Assembly: GCA_031310005.1 (NCBI GenBank)
Contig: CM062386.1
Location: forward strand, 620,001 to 684,000
Reading direction: 5' to 3'
DNA from: Dactylellina haptotyla
Lineage: Eukaryota; Ascomycota; Orbiliomycetes; Orbiliales; Orbiliaceae
Length of the DNA stretch: 64,000 bases
Positions within the stretch are counted from its first letter, which is position 1; every line of letters starts with the position of its first letter. The notes under the pieces are model-generated. The model made no database searches and was not told the DNA's origin. It saw nothing but the letters and a program-made list of their open reading frames with translations. Shown in pieces: positions 46,001 through 57,538 of the stretch. A program made the position numbers and the translations under genes.

Positions 46001-47818
46001 TTACAGCCCCCAGCCGAGCAACCAAAGGAGTACCTTGGTTTCCCAAGGTACCTGTCTTTCTTCTTTCTTGAAATCCTCGAGATCCAGAGGTTTCGCATAG
46101 GTCTTTAGGTGCTGAATTTCCGCCCCCAGCTCTTTTTTCAGTTGTTCATCTTCTGTAATCACCAGAGCATTCATCTCAAGATCCAACTTGTGTGACCGCC
46201 TTGTATAGTTTGACGAACCAATCACGGTAACACCTGGAGACTCGGACTGAGGGAGAGTTACCCATATGCCTTTCGCATGATATGTCCAGCCACCAGGTTG
46301 GCCAACTACTCCCCTCTGCCACTCCAATAACCGAACGCTATCGTCACCTCTAACTTTGTTCACCTCTTCTAAGAACCGCTTCGCCAAGATCAGATATCCC
46401 GGTGGCAGATATTTCGAGATACCAGCGGATCCGTAAAAGCCGTTTGCCTCTGGTGCCGCTGTAATCACCGTCCCGGTCTTCGATTGCGATGCTAGAAGCA
46501 ACTTTTTCAGGTCTCGGTGCATATTAAAATATCCTGCTGTAAATGTCCATGAGGAGTCCGCAAAATCCTCGTGGGATAGTGTGCGGAGCACATTGAGCAC
46601 CCCACGGTGCTCCGTCGAGTTATTTTGGTCCTTTGTCATCAGCGGTGTGAACTGTCCTATCGGATAAACCACCGTTTTCGATTTCCGAGGCGCTGGTAGC
46701 GACTTAGGTTGCAGGAGCGGCGATATAAGGGCAGAGGCGGCTACTTTGAAGGCCGATGCATCCTTCATCGGCGATGGAGCCGGATTGCTCAGCGGCCAAA
46801 CCAGTTCGAACCGGTTTTCGATCTTGTCATTCGGCTGGACCTTGAAGCTTAGGTTGCAAACCGCATCGTGGATCTTGGCGTAGTATTCGGTAAGAGATTT
46901 ATTGGAGAAGAGATGATATCTATCTTGTCTATTTGTGAAATAATCTTTCGATAGATTTGCCCTAAAGCCCTCGAGTCAGTCCAGTGGTCGGTATGTTGGA
47001 AGAGTATAGAGTCGAGGCATACCCGGATAGTATAATTTCATCATCGAACCCGTATAATTTCATGTGCTGGAGACCCCAACCTTCATTGAGCCTCTTTGGA
47101 ATTATGACCTTTTTCAAACCCTTGAGATTTGGGGTATGGTACATCCGCAATTCAACTCGATCTTCACCGAACTCTTTAACTAAGGGTACCAGCAAAGTGG
47201 CAGCGCAGACGTCAGGCGCCTCTCGAGTCCCTCGCAGAGCATCTGTTAAGATAGATACTTTAAGTGTAGGCGAATTGCGCAGTGCAGTTTTAATTGTTTC
47301 GATCTGAGAAATGGGTGTAGGTCGTCATTAACGATGCCACACGATCAAAGATATTTGGATATGGTCGTATCGCATACCAGTTCATGCTCGGTTTTCCCGA
47401 TATATAGAGTAGCTATGAAGACTCTCCTTTTCGCGGATAATATTTTTGTCTATATAACCTCACGGCAAAAACTATATGTCTCAATTACTACTTCATTCAG
47501 ATAGCGTACGCGCAATAGCTGGAGAAGTCGCACCTTTAAAGCCCTATAAAATTCTTCCGGCTCTTTAATTATGCTAATTTCTCGAGGGGAGACTTCGAAT
47601 CTCGGTGCTAGCTTGTCCATTTCGTCGACCAGCCCGCGAAGGACGGAGAATGTGGATGCACTGGCGCCATCCCCAGCTGATTGGGTCCCAGGACCGCCTG
47701 AGGGATTCTGCGACGAGTACGAGAATTTGCGTCGCAACGGTGTGCGCAGCTGAACAATGTTGAAAGATCTCGGTCTCGCCTGCCGAAGAAGCAGGGTACA
47801 AGTCGTCCGCGATGCCAT
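46001..47818 (-). CDS. PGS1: CDP-diacylglycerol--glycerol-3-phosphate 3-phosphatidyltransferase
   Basis: Makes phosphatidylglycerophosphate in mitochondria, the committed step toward cardiolipin. Exons on the minus strand: 47818-47534, 47449-47378, 47303-47023, 46961-46001, giving 532 aa (yeast Pgs1 is 521). A transit peptide rich in Arg/Ser (MASRTTCTLLLRQARPRS...) precedes the phospholipase D-type fold. The first HKD motif is HMKLYGFDDEIILSG (His about 199). The second is HAKGIWVTLPQS with GSSNYTRRS (His about 441). Between them AKRRVFIATLYIGKTEHEL and EHRGVLNVL are also typical. The second HKD lacks the canonical Asp, as in other Pgs1 proteins. The short exon 2 (72 nt) encodes the strand after the first helix and fits exactly. 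Confidence 0.94.
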
Positions 47819-48216
47819 GCTGCTGTGGGAGGTCAATCGGGGCACGCGCAGATTCGTAGTCTGTGTTCGAACGGGTTGATCGAAATCTTTGAATTGCACC
47901 AAGATTTTTCCTCCTCTGCGGTCGCTAATTCGACAAGTTTGACCTAACTCGCCCACAACACAACCCCAAAAGTATACCTAGAACCGACAGCCGCATCATA
48001 CAATCTTGTTAGTGGTGTAGATTATGGTCATGGGAGTTTTTTTAGGTTAGAAAGGTAAGGAAAACTACCTTTCTCAAGTAAATTTTAGTTGGTTTCAAAA
48101 TTAAATATACGACATCGATAGTTTCCAGCCTGCGCCCGACTTTCTCCGAGTTATCACCCGGATACCCAACTAGTACCAGTACTGCAGTCGCACGAACCAA
48201 ATGAATACTTAAGCAC
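47819..48216. other. PGS1 promoter and F-box gene 3' region
   Basis: 398 bases without a gene. Confidence 0.5.
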
Positions 48217-49633
48217 CTATTTTGATCTCGTAGGCACTCTCCATTTGTGGGCGCACTCCCATTCCTCTAGACATTTACAACCTCTCATCTTCAACTGATC
48301 CTCGAGGTCCTTATCTTGCCAGCGTACAGGATCTTGCTGCACAAGCTCCGGGTAGAAGAAGCCCAGGCTCTCCAGTCGCTCATTATCACAGAATGCTCCT
48401 GCGAGCTCAAATCCTTCGTTCTGATTCCAAGGCGCAGCGTTATATCTATAGAGGCCGTCTTTTTGTTTCCAGAGCGGTCGATCTTGGAGGCCATTCGCTC
48501 TTCCCGGGTTAACACCAGCCATCTCCCAAATCCCATCTAAAACTCGCGCGAAATGACCGATATATTGCCCTTCATACTCTCTCGTCGGGTTGTAATTTAT
48601 TGCGTGAGAATAAAACTCCGAAATTTTCGCATACCGGGCGTCAATCTCACTTTCCAAGAAATCTTTCAAGCCGTCAAGTCCGAGCTGCCAAAACATTATG
48701 TTCGGTACTCCTCTTCTATGGTCTTCTCAAACTATCAGCATGGGTTGTTGTCCGCGAAATTTCGAAAGGTTCTAAATAACGCAAAAGATAGACGGGATGT
48801 CATACAGAGGTCAAGACAGGGAACAGCCTTCGCCAGAGCAATAGTATCCTTCTCAGGCTGCGTTCCCACAAAACTTACTACCATCGGCGCCACCAACTCC
48901 ATCAAAAAATTTTGTACATTAGCTAAAACTCCAAGATTCACCGGAATCTGTAACCCATGGGTGTCGCCTGGGACAAATTTTTCGAGAGTCTTCATATCAT
49001 TCGGTCTGTTTTTGATGAAAATATAGGTTATTTCCGCATATAACCATTGCATTAGAAAGGCACGTTCGATTCTCATACGCTCGTCTCTACTCGGGCTCAG
49101 CACTAGTATAGTCTCTCCTTCAGAAATACCAGGTTCTAGAGTCCCGAATTGTTGCGAATGAAATTTGAAGAAACGTCGGGTGAACCATTGGGCGATCTTT
49201 CGATGTGCTGCAAGTTCCTTGATGTATTCTGTGTTGGTTGTTGGATTTAGCGGGATCGAGGCTGATGGGTTACACGGGTAGAATGGGTAAGGAGATCCCA
49301 GCTGGAGATTAGACACAGGTTACTTGTTTGGCTCAAGGAAATCGGAGAATACGATATGGTATCAGGCTTGGAATGAGATCATACTGTTTTAATTTTTCCT
49401 GTTCGCGCGTAGGCTTTGAGAGTCGCCAACGCTCTTAACAAGGTGCCGACATCCTCGGAGTAGTGATGGCGTTGGGCGGCTATCCATATTTCGGTTTCAG
49501 AAAGACCGTAGAATGTGCGGCATGAGAGTCTAAGATTATCAAAATCGTAAAGGGAGTCTAATGATTCGAGAATTTCGACTTTGAGATCCAACGGGAGTTC
49601 CTCGAAGGCGGATTTTCTACGCAACTCCGACAT
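48217..49633 (-). CDS. F-box protein (416 aa)
   Basis: Probable substrate adaptor of an SCF ubiquitin ligase. Exons on the minus strand: 49633-49385, 49301-48806, 48722-48217, giving 416 aa. The N terminus is an F-box (FEELPLDLKVEILESLDS, then LRLSCRTFYGL). The body is helical, with no repeats such as LRR or WD40, and includes YGLSETEIW and FLMQWLYAEITYIF. The C-terminal part (GLYRYNAAP..., ESLGFFYPELV) contains a signature recurrent in large families of fungal F-box-like proteins. The donor at exon 2 is GTATGA. The acceptor of exon 3 is uncertain: only AGAAG|AC and GAGGAG|TA keep the frame open, and both delete a stop-containing stretch. If neither is used, the gene is broken at that point. 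Confidence 0.65.
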
Positions 49634-50615
49634 TATAGGTGTTCTAAAGCTCTAGATCTACAAGGGACGATGGATCTTTATTTTAGGCGATTGAAAGCGA
49701 CTTCTAGATTTAGGATACATTAGAAAGCTAATTTAGCAGGCTGTTGTCACAGTATATATTCGCCCGTGGGAAGTGCCAAAAGGGCATTGAGGGCAGTGTT
49801 GCGCGTTACTTACCAAACGAATGGATTGTGGGATTCAATTGCGCATGCCACTGGCGCAGCTGGCAGGGAATATCCACGCACACCAACGTCATTCAATAAC
49901 CCCAATGAATTTAAAAAGCCAGGTGGAAGAGATTCCGGAACTCAGTATGCAATTGGGGAATTTTTCTTATATTTATTATATTCATCGATTCGCTTGTGTT
50001 AGCTGTATCTTCACATATGAGTATCCAAAATAAGACTCCACTAAGAACTCTATCTAGTCGACTGCCCATTATGGACCAAGCTTCGACCAGAAAACAATAT
50101 GCTGTCTACGATTCAGGGCGCCGACCGGTGGAGTGTGTTAGAGCAAACTAGGCGAGAACGCTATGGAGGATCAGGATGCCAGAGACCGTCGAAATTATGT
50201 TTAACGCTACATCAATCGTCGAAATCAACCCGATCACTGAGAGTTAAATGCAAAATGGTCTTGCGCATCATCCATCGCGTTGCATACGGACCATTTCGTT
50301 TGTGTTGGCACGTCAATATCCAACAACGGCCCGCAAGGCTGGCCGGTGGGTCTCGGGACGACCAGCTGGCAAGAGGCGCGAAACTAAAAAACCTTCTAAC
50401 AATTATGGGGCATATGAATGGCCAGCTGACTCTCGAAGGGGAGGGGAACTCAGCGGGATCCCACATGGGGCCATTTAAAGCGAATTGAGGTTGTCCGGAT
50501 CATGATCCCACACCTGGATCACACATCTAGAACGCTCTTCCAACGGGGTATATACTCGATCATCATTCTTTAAAATCTTATTACGACTACGTATACATCT
50601 GTCGCCGGATCTGTC
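49634..50615. other. Divergent spacer between two F-box genes
   Basis: 982 bases without a supported gene; it lies between the starts of two divergent F-box genes. Confidence 0.5.
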
Positions 50616-51476
50616 ATGGCTTCCGTCTCAATTCTCCCTCCTCTTGCGCCGGAAGCGAACGAGCTGGTAGAACGGAAGCTAGACGAAACCCGTCTCAACG
50701 GCTTCATTCCAGCCCCTATAGTCTGCCAGACGACCCCTCTCCTCACCCTTCCGGCGGAAATACACATACAAATCGCCACTTTTCTCAGTATCGGGGATCA
50801 AATATCTGCAAGTCAAACATGCACCCATTGGCGAAATATTTTGCTACACAGCAGATACTTACGGACGACGAGATATCCGTCCAAGTTGAACGGGGAGGCA
50901 GGCCCGTACACTCACAAGATCCTTAGCGTTCACAATTTCGAAAACGTTGGGTTCTCAGACACAGTCGATCCCCTTAACGGGCTTATGTGTCTCGTTCGAG
51001 GGAATTCCATTCATGGTTATTATTACCTGCGCGATGAGGGGAAATGCGAGAACAACTACGATGATATCAATATATTTGACATCTCGAAGCTGAGTTTTCT
51101 CGACGAGCCACTCTTCTCGCCAGCAGTTTTTGGGAGTATGGGGCTAGCCTTGCGGGAGATGGGGGGCTGCAAGGAGGCCTCGGCAAATAGCTACAATCTT
51201 AGGCTATATGTTAAGAGCAGATCTTACACGTACCGTACTCGATGGTCCAAATACTTCAACTTGGATGAGACTACGAGTGTTAGGAAGGTCGTGAGTACAA
51301 TTATCGAGGAAGCTAGTGCGGAGCTCACGGAGTGGGATATTTGCAGCGCTCAGGATGTTTCTCCTCATGGCGAGGACCACGGCAAGTGGATTCGGGTGTT
51401 CTTGATCAAGAATCCACCAGAGCGCGAAGAAGTCGCTGTTTGTATAACTAGCTCGCCTTTTTATTCCATAATTTAA
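50616..51476 (+). CDS. F-box protein (286 aa)
   Basis: Intronless. Residues about 40-85 form an F-box (LLTLPAEIHIQIATFLSIGD, then SQTCTHWRNILLHSRYLR), the Skp1-binding module. The start was chosen because a basic/Pro-rich linker of about 40 residues precedes the box. The rest is a mixed alpha/beta region without recognised repeats, with KILSVHNFENVGFSD and DINIFDISKLSFLDEPLFSP. This second half is a pattern seen in lineage-specific fungal F-box proteins. It is separated by about 1 kb from the divergent F-box gene and converges on a PIP-kinase-like gene. Likely role: recognising a specific target for SCF ubiquitylation; the target cannot be inferred. Confidence 0.75.
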   Translation: MASVSILPPLAPEANELVERKLDETRLNGFIPAPIVCQTTPLLTLPAEIHIQIATFLSIGDQISASQTCTHWRNILLHSRYLRTTRYPSKLNGEAGPYTHKILSVHNFENVGFSDTVDPLNGLMCLVRGNSIHGYYYLRDEGKCENNYDDINIFDISKLSFLDEPLFSPAVFGSMGLALREMGGCKEASANSYNLRLYVKSRSYTYRTRWSKYFNLDETTSVRKVVSTIIEEASAELTEWDICSAQDVSPHGEDHGKWIRVFLIKNPPEREEVAVCITSSPFYSII

Positions 51477-51726
51477 GCTATACTGTTACTTAATCTACGA
51501 GTATTGGTATAGAACAAATACTGAGAGCAGACTATTCGTATATATAAAGATTTGAGTAAATTTACGAAAGTATTGAATAAGACACACAGAACAACCGAGG
51601 GCTAAACCAATGCAAAACAACCAGTAACCGTATGAAACATAGAAAACAATATAAAGGGGTATCATAAAGTGGAAAGTATTCTCCTCCAGGCGGCTAGTTA
51701 GCTCTAGATTGAATCCTAGAAATGAG
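51477..51726. other. Convergent spacer
   Basis: 250 AT-rich bases between the F-box and PIP-kinase-like genes; nothing seen. Confidence 0.5.
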
Positions 51727-53284
51727 CTAGCTACTCCCGGAACTCGGACTCTCTTCGTCGTCGGGAACGTCAATATATTCGTCCATCATCCTAATACTCT
51801 TTGTTAGCTTTCTTGCTTTTAACATAAAAGACGAAACAAGTTGCGTACGATAGAAATTCTCGCCTGTAGCGACCGGGCTGGGTGGTCACAGTTTGCTCGG
51901 GAAGTATCATTCCAGCAGTTCGCGTTATCTTCGCTTGGAGTTGATTGACATTCCACTAAGCGGCAGATTATTAGCTGAATATTTCAATTTATCTATTCGA
52001 GAGAAGAAGCTTACCAAAAAGTCAACGATACAAGCTCGATAGACATATTTGCCATCCGCCGAGGTCACGCCCGTAGCCCAATTTTCAGGCTTTGGGGGCT
52101 TCAGATCGGGGTTCTTCGCCACAGGATATCTCCCAAGGAGCAGAGAGTAGTCAATAGTTTCGATTCGTTCAAGGAATTCGGTATCTCGTTCGAGCAACGT
52201 CCATAGGTCCTTCTTTTGTTCTTTCGTCAAAATTATTCGATCGTCTTCCATCGCATCTGCCAACCCGGACTTTGCCGTTTCCGTTCTACAACCGTATTAG
52301 CCACTCAGCACGATATATAGGTCTCTTTGTGAGAAAAATCTTACTTGATCTTATCAGGGATCAGATCCCTAGTTGGTTCGAAGAATTTTTGCGGTTTCAA
52401 ATCCCATTTAATCCATCCTTTCTCTGGGTCGAGCTCTTTCAACAAATTCTCCATGATTACATAATGCGCAGGTGCCATTCCTAGTATACCACCAAGGTGA
52501 TGCTGGAAGCAGAAGAGGACATCTGTCATACGACAGAGGAGACTCCTATCATTCTCAGACATGTATTTTCCATACGCCCCGATACATTGCGTGTACAAGA
52601 AAGTGTACTCGAAACCGCGGCCGACGGATTTAACGATTAAATCGCGGTCTTTGGTAAAGAAGAAGATGGAACCGCTAAAACCGAGTCCACTGACAGGTGA
52701 TAATGGAGTGTCGAACTGGCTGAGGTATTTTTCTTCTTCCTGTGTGAAATTTCACCTATTAGCTCAGCTAGCAATATCGGTGTTTTGGAGGATGGGACTT
52801 ACGATTTGCCAGTGTTTTGTCCGCAGCTTCAGAAATAGCAGAGGTGCGGCTCTTTTGAAATGTAGATTATCTAGCAAGCTGTTAGCATGGATTTAGTCAC
52901 TCTGGGGCCTTTCGAAATTTCGTAGCATACATAATTTAAAGAATTGGGAGAGTTTAAATGTCCTAATTATGGGAGGCGCCGAATGAGGAGGGTATTTTGC
53001 ATCGTCATAATCTTCTTCTTCGCCAAGAGGTTCGTCAAAGACGCGGCGTATCGAGTTATCTGTTTGGTACTAATAGTTAGACCTAATCTCATAGCAGTAG
53101 CTCTTGGGAAACCTATGTATCGTACCAATAACTCGAGTCTTGTAGCCTTTTGAGAAAGCGGAATACCTGTGAAGAGTTTGCTACGTTAATCACGATGTAT
53201 GCAACAAGAATGGCATTCAAAGATTAGGGTAAATTTTTTATACCAGCGATGGTCGTCGATAGGGTTCTTCTGTTCGGCCGCCAT
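51727..53284 (-). CDS. Short stand-alone phosphatidylinositol-phosphate-kinase-like protein
   Basis: Eight exons on the minus strand: 53284-53244, 53166-53126, 53059-52931, 52870-52803, 52739-52345, 52285-52015, 51955-51849, 51790-51727, giving 371 aa. The PIPK catalytic core is visible: LSPVSGLGFSGSIFFFT (Gly-rich loop), then DLIVKSVGRGFE (catalytic Lys in VKS), RMTDVLFCF, YVIMENLL, the DLK motif as WDLKPQKFFEP, and IDYSLLLGRYP followed by the late VDFLW. In canonical PIP kinases the third motif reads DLKGS and the second DYSLLVGIHD; here GS is PQ and the HD is YP. The protein lacks the long N-terminal region of Mss4-type kinases. It could be a divergent active enzyme or a pseudokinase. No membrane segment. 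The C-terminal tail is acidic (DVPDDEESPSSGSS). Confidence 0.8.
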
Positions 53285-55334
53285 GTTGTGATACAGTGCT
53301 TTGAAGCTAGCTATGGATTGTACAACAGGGTAGATATCTAGATGAAGGAAAGGTGAAATTTGGGACAGGGGACATTTTCGATGGCACAGAGGGTCTACGG
53401 GAGAAATATATATCACATAAATTATATAATTATGTCAGAGCCAAGATACTGAGACGGTTTCGCGTATCACGAACAGGCTGGTTATCACCCATCAAGTCAA
53501 ACAAAAAAAAATGATATGCAGCATGCATCATTCGGGAGCATGACGTCCAGGAAAAACAGGATAAGGTTAGCACCAAGGAATTCCCCGAGCTTAGCACACG
53601 TTATGAAAAGAGGCAGTCTAAGAAATATTAGACGAAATTAGCATCTCTTACTCCGATATGGCAACTTTAAGATATCTAGCCTCAGGTCGCACTAGTATAA
53701 CCTAATTCCATCCTATTCGGACGGTCGAAGAGGCTCCTCGAAGCTGAATTCGGTGTTGAGAGAAGTGTTGTTTGTGACGTCATACGAGGGCATCCGTCTG
53801 TGGTTGCAAATTGCACGCTCCGCCGCTTAAACCTGCTGCGAAACCCGCAACGCGCCGAGTCCTTTCCCACAACAAACATCCACCACTCACAGCCCTCATC
53901 ACCATCACCACAACCCCCACATCGGCTTCATCGACATCCGCGCAACCAGCTGTCCGGAGTCCCTCCAACAGAGCCAACCCGCAAGCTTTGGAGAACTCTT
54001 CCGGGCATGAGACCTCTAACTACGCTTCTACTGTACGATCAGTCTCAAGTCTCCGCCCTGGTGTCCCACTAACGTATTTTCTAGGCCCTGTGTCTCCCTT
54101 TTCACGTGAAAAAGGGTCTATATTCTAGGCGACCGGGTAATCTGATATCCAAGAATCCGTCTCCGGGTTCTGTTGGCATTTCGATGCTGTTTGAGAAGAG
54201 ATTATGTGGCCGGTCCAAGGTTCAGGAAGGGCTTCAACCATCCTCCGGGACCTTACGGCTCAGGGCCATCTCGAGTGCTCATATATCTTGAATTATTCGC
54301 TGAAATAATGCGGAATATCGTCTGAAAACTGAGTTCTCGGACCATGGCCGGCTTTCGGATATCGAAGGAGCATCCCGACCGTGGAGGAACCGGACGCTCC
54401 TCCTCGCCAACCTTGATACGCGCCCTCGATCACATTATGCACAGTGCCAACTCGCAAGGCCCATGTATATCGGGCTATATGTGCCCCGACTTTGCAGAAA
54501 CGAATTTCTGCCATCCGGAATACATTCAGGCAATGGAATAAGAGACTTCTGTGCATACAGGCGTAGGGAGCTTCTTTGGTCTCGTGTCGTGTTCAACACA
54601 TGCTACGAAGGCCATCCAGAAAACACGCCTACAGCCTCGCCAGAAGGATAAACGTGTTCGAGTGGGATATCTGGGTAATGGCAGCTACAAGGAGGCTCGA
54701 GCCATCCTTGGAGTGCTTCCACGGACGTGTTGAACAGGTCATTTCTACCATATGCTACTAATACCACTGTTATACCCCCCGAAACCCTGATATCTGGCCC
54801 AAAATGTATGTATACGCTCAAACGCAGGCCGTTGAGACTGGATTCGCGCGTGGATTGGACTGCTGGGTTGGGTTGGCGAGACCGGTCGTCTGGGGAGCTG
54901 GTTGTTTGCAAAGCGCGATTTTCGAGGGAACGGCAGGCCCCTTCCTTTGCTTGGGATTTTGTGTTTTTGGGATCTTATATAGCTAGCCCGTCTGTCCAAT
55001 GCCTTTGCCTTCTGTCCGCACCTTATTTCCCTTTTTCCTTCCACACACCCCACTGCCGTCATAACCCTTCCCTCTTCACTTCACCTCATCTCCGCAACGT
55101 CCATCGTAGCTTCTTCCATTTCTCATGAACTATCATCTTCTCGAAACCAACATTGTATGCAAATAACAAAGCAACATATATCATCACACGTATATCTGAA
55201 CTCGTAAAAAAAAGTCACCATCAATATCAAAATCTGAGGGCAACCAAGGGAAACCTTTGCTCCGTTGCCGCTGTAACGTGTTTTCAAGCTTTCGACGCTT
55301 TTCCCTCCCATCGTTCTCACACACATACTCGAAA
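53285..55334. other. Intergenic region (2 kb)
   Basis: No supported gene. Open frames of 60-130 codons around 53800-55130 lie on both strands with Ser/Pro/Arg-biased or pyrimidine-driven translations and no recognisable domain. The last 300 bases are the C/T-rich promoter and leader of the next gene. Confidence 0.5.
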
Positions 55335-57538
55335 ATGAGCTCGCGTTCCAGCTCGCCGCTGTCATCGGCGCAGGACCTCTCAGACCCCGAAATGGACTTC
55401 GTCCAACCGAGCAAGTCCACAAAAACGACCAACAGCCCAGATCGACGGAGCAAACCCTCTCCAACCCCGAGTCTGGAAGCATCACCACCGCCCAACAAGA
55501 GACGCAAGGTCGTCGACCCGCGGGACCCGCTCCCACAGGACAATCCCCGCTACGCCTTTATCGTGGCGTTCCAGGCCAAATTCAACCAGGTTTTTCGAGG
55601 GGTGCCTAATCTCGGCCCTCAGGATATCGAAGTTGGGGTTGCGGAAACACCGATTTCTGACCAGATTGAAGCTTTGCTGTGCAAACTTCTGGGGTTGGCG
55701 TTGAATCGCCAGAAGCAGGTTGAGTAAGTTTTTGGTGGACCTTCCCTTGTTACCGTTTTGGTTTTTTTCCCTCTCTTTGTGTGTGTTTTTTTTTCTTCTT
55801 TCTTCCCTTTAGGCGGTGGCCTCTTTTGGGGTGGAGAACGGACCATTGGCAAGGCTGCAACCTTGTTTTGGAATTACCACCTGAAAAAACACGTCCAGCT
55901 TTGAGGGAAGGATTTTGTTTGTTGTGTCTATGGAAATATACCTGGGCTTAGAATGATTGGGGGAATGGGTTTGAGGAGAGAGAGAAAATGCAACAAAGTT
56001 GCTAACATAGAGTAACAATATAGAAAAGGCCACTATGGCAGAGCGATGGAGGAAGCTGTCTCAACATATTTTGATGAGTGGCCCTCGGAGTGGGAAGGGA
56101 GGAACCCATTGGAAGGCGGCAAGACCTTCAACCAGATGTCGGTGGACGAGCGGGTACGTGCTAGCATTTATGGCTTGTGTTGTATGAAAACTCCCAGTTA
56201 TTAACGGACCTGGCTGGGATTCTAGCTTGTAATGCTCCAAACCCTCATCCTATGGGTTCTGAGACATTCGAGAGTTTTGGGCGATATCCTCAAGGAGATT
56301 TACAAGCCCGGTAGGAAGACTGATGATTCCAATATCCCGTTGGCTGTACACTGCTGGGGTATGGACCGGGAGAAGAAGAAGTACTATTTGATTGAGGGGA
56401 AGGGTAAGAATATACTAGGAGATAATCTTTCTTTCAATATTAGGTACTAATTCGCATAATGTAGACGATACCTATTTCCGGGTGTATCAAGAGTACATCA
56501 GCCCAGGCTACAGGACTTCGACCTGGATAAGCGTTGCTGGGACCATCGATGAACTCAGAGAGTTTGCCGATAGATTAGGCCAGGAAGGTTCCAGGAATGC
56601 GAAGGAACTCCAGGGCAAGGTTCTCGCCGCAATTCCACGGTTTGAAGAGGGAGAGCAGGTAAGATCTTTAGTCATATTTTGTTCAATGCGAAATAGCACT
56701 CTAATAAGCCAATTAGAAACGGAAACGTCGAGAATACCGTACTGCGAGAAGAGCGGCATTCATGAACCCGGGCGTCTCTATGTACGAAGGACGTACGCGA
56801 GGCAACAAGGCCAAATATACCTTCGACAGTGACGAAGAGGGTGGCTATACATCTGGACGGGCTACACGAAACAGCCGACGGGTTTCGCCAGTTGAGGGCC
56901 CATACGTCACAGGTTCCGGAAGGGTGACACGACGAACGAATCAATACGCCTTCGGGACAGAGAGCAACGAGGCGAGCACACCGTACGCCGGTAGCGAAAG
57001 CGGTGGAAGCACGCGTCGTTCGGGGAGAGCTTCCCTGAAACGCGGCAGGGGAGAGTACGAACCTGAGGCGGAGCAGCCGGAAGATGAAGGCAGTCAAGAT
57101 GATGGTAATTCTGTGGATGATGGGGATGATTATAGTGATGAGCCGGTTGATGAAATGGACGACGACGACCTCTCTGATGCGAGTGAAGAGGGGTTGGGCG
57201 ATAGGAGCTTGGTCACGACCCTGAAATTTAAGGCCGAAGAGAGTAAGGCAGCATTGGCCAAATTCGGGGAGAACGAAGCAGACAAGACGCTAGTTGAGGA
57301 CGGAGCAGACATTGAACAGGGTCTCCCGAAGAAGGATGAAAGCGCCATGGATATCGACAAGGCAAACGAAGATGAAGATGACGGCGATGTTGATTTGGTT
57401 CCTTCAAGCCCGGCCCAGCCAAAGGCTATCACTGTGGAAGGACAATCCGGGGCTCCTGATGGGCAAGGAGAGCACATGGTTGTCAACTTCGTGTCAAAGG
57501 GGTCTAACTCATCGCCTGCATCAAGTAACTCCCATTAA
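55335..57538 (+). CDS. WHIM-like chromatin-associated protein
   Basis: Probable nuclear protein of a chromatin-remodelling complex. Exons: 55335-55723, 56024-56153, 56226-56403, 56465-56658, 56717-57538, giving 570 aa. A Ser/Pro-rich N terminus with a basic cluster (PPNKRRKVVDPRD) precedes a helical region starting YAFIVAFQAKFNQVF. Residues about 170-270 contain LVMLQTLILWVLRHS and HCWGMDREKKKYYLIEG with TYFRVYQE, which resemble the DDT/WHIM helices of ISWI-partner proteins (RSF1, Itc1 type). The second half is low-complexity: Arg/Ser/Thr repeats (RATRNSRRV, SGRVTRRTNQ, TRRSGRASLKRG), then a D/E-rich acidic stretch and a short C-terminal MVVNFVSKG. The WHIM assignment rests on that short motif and is only moderate. 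Confidence 0.7.

Noticed and set aside
53800-55128. Several frames of 60-133 codons before the WHIM-like gene
   Set aside because: Ser/Pro/Arg- and pyrimidine-driven composition, no domains, and overlapping on both strands.
57130-57486. Minus-strand Ser-rich frame opposite the WHIM-like gene
   Set aside because: It is the antisense shadow of the acidic stretch of the real gene.
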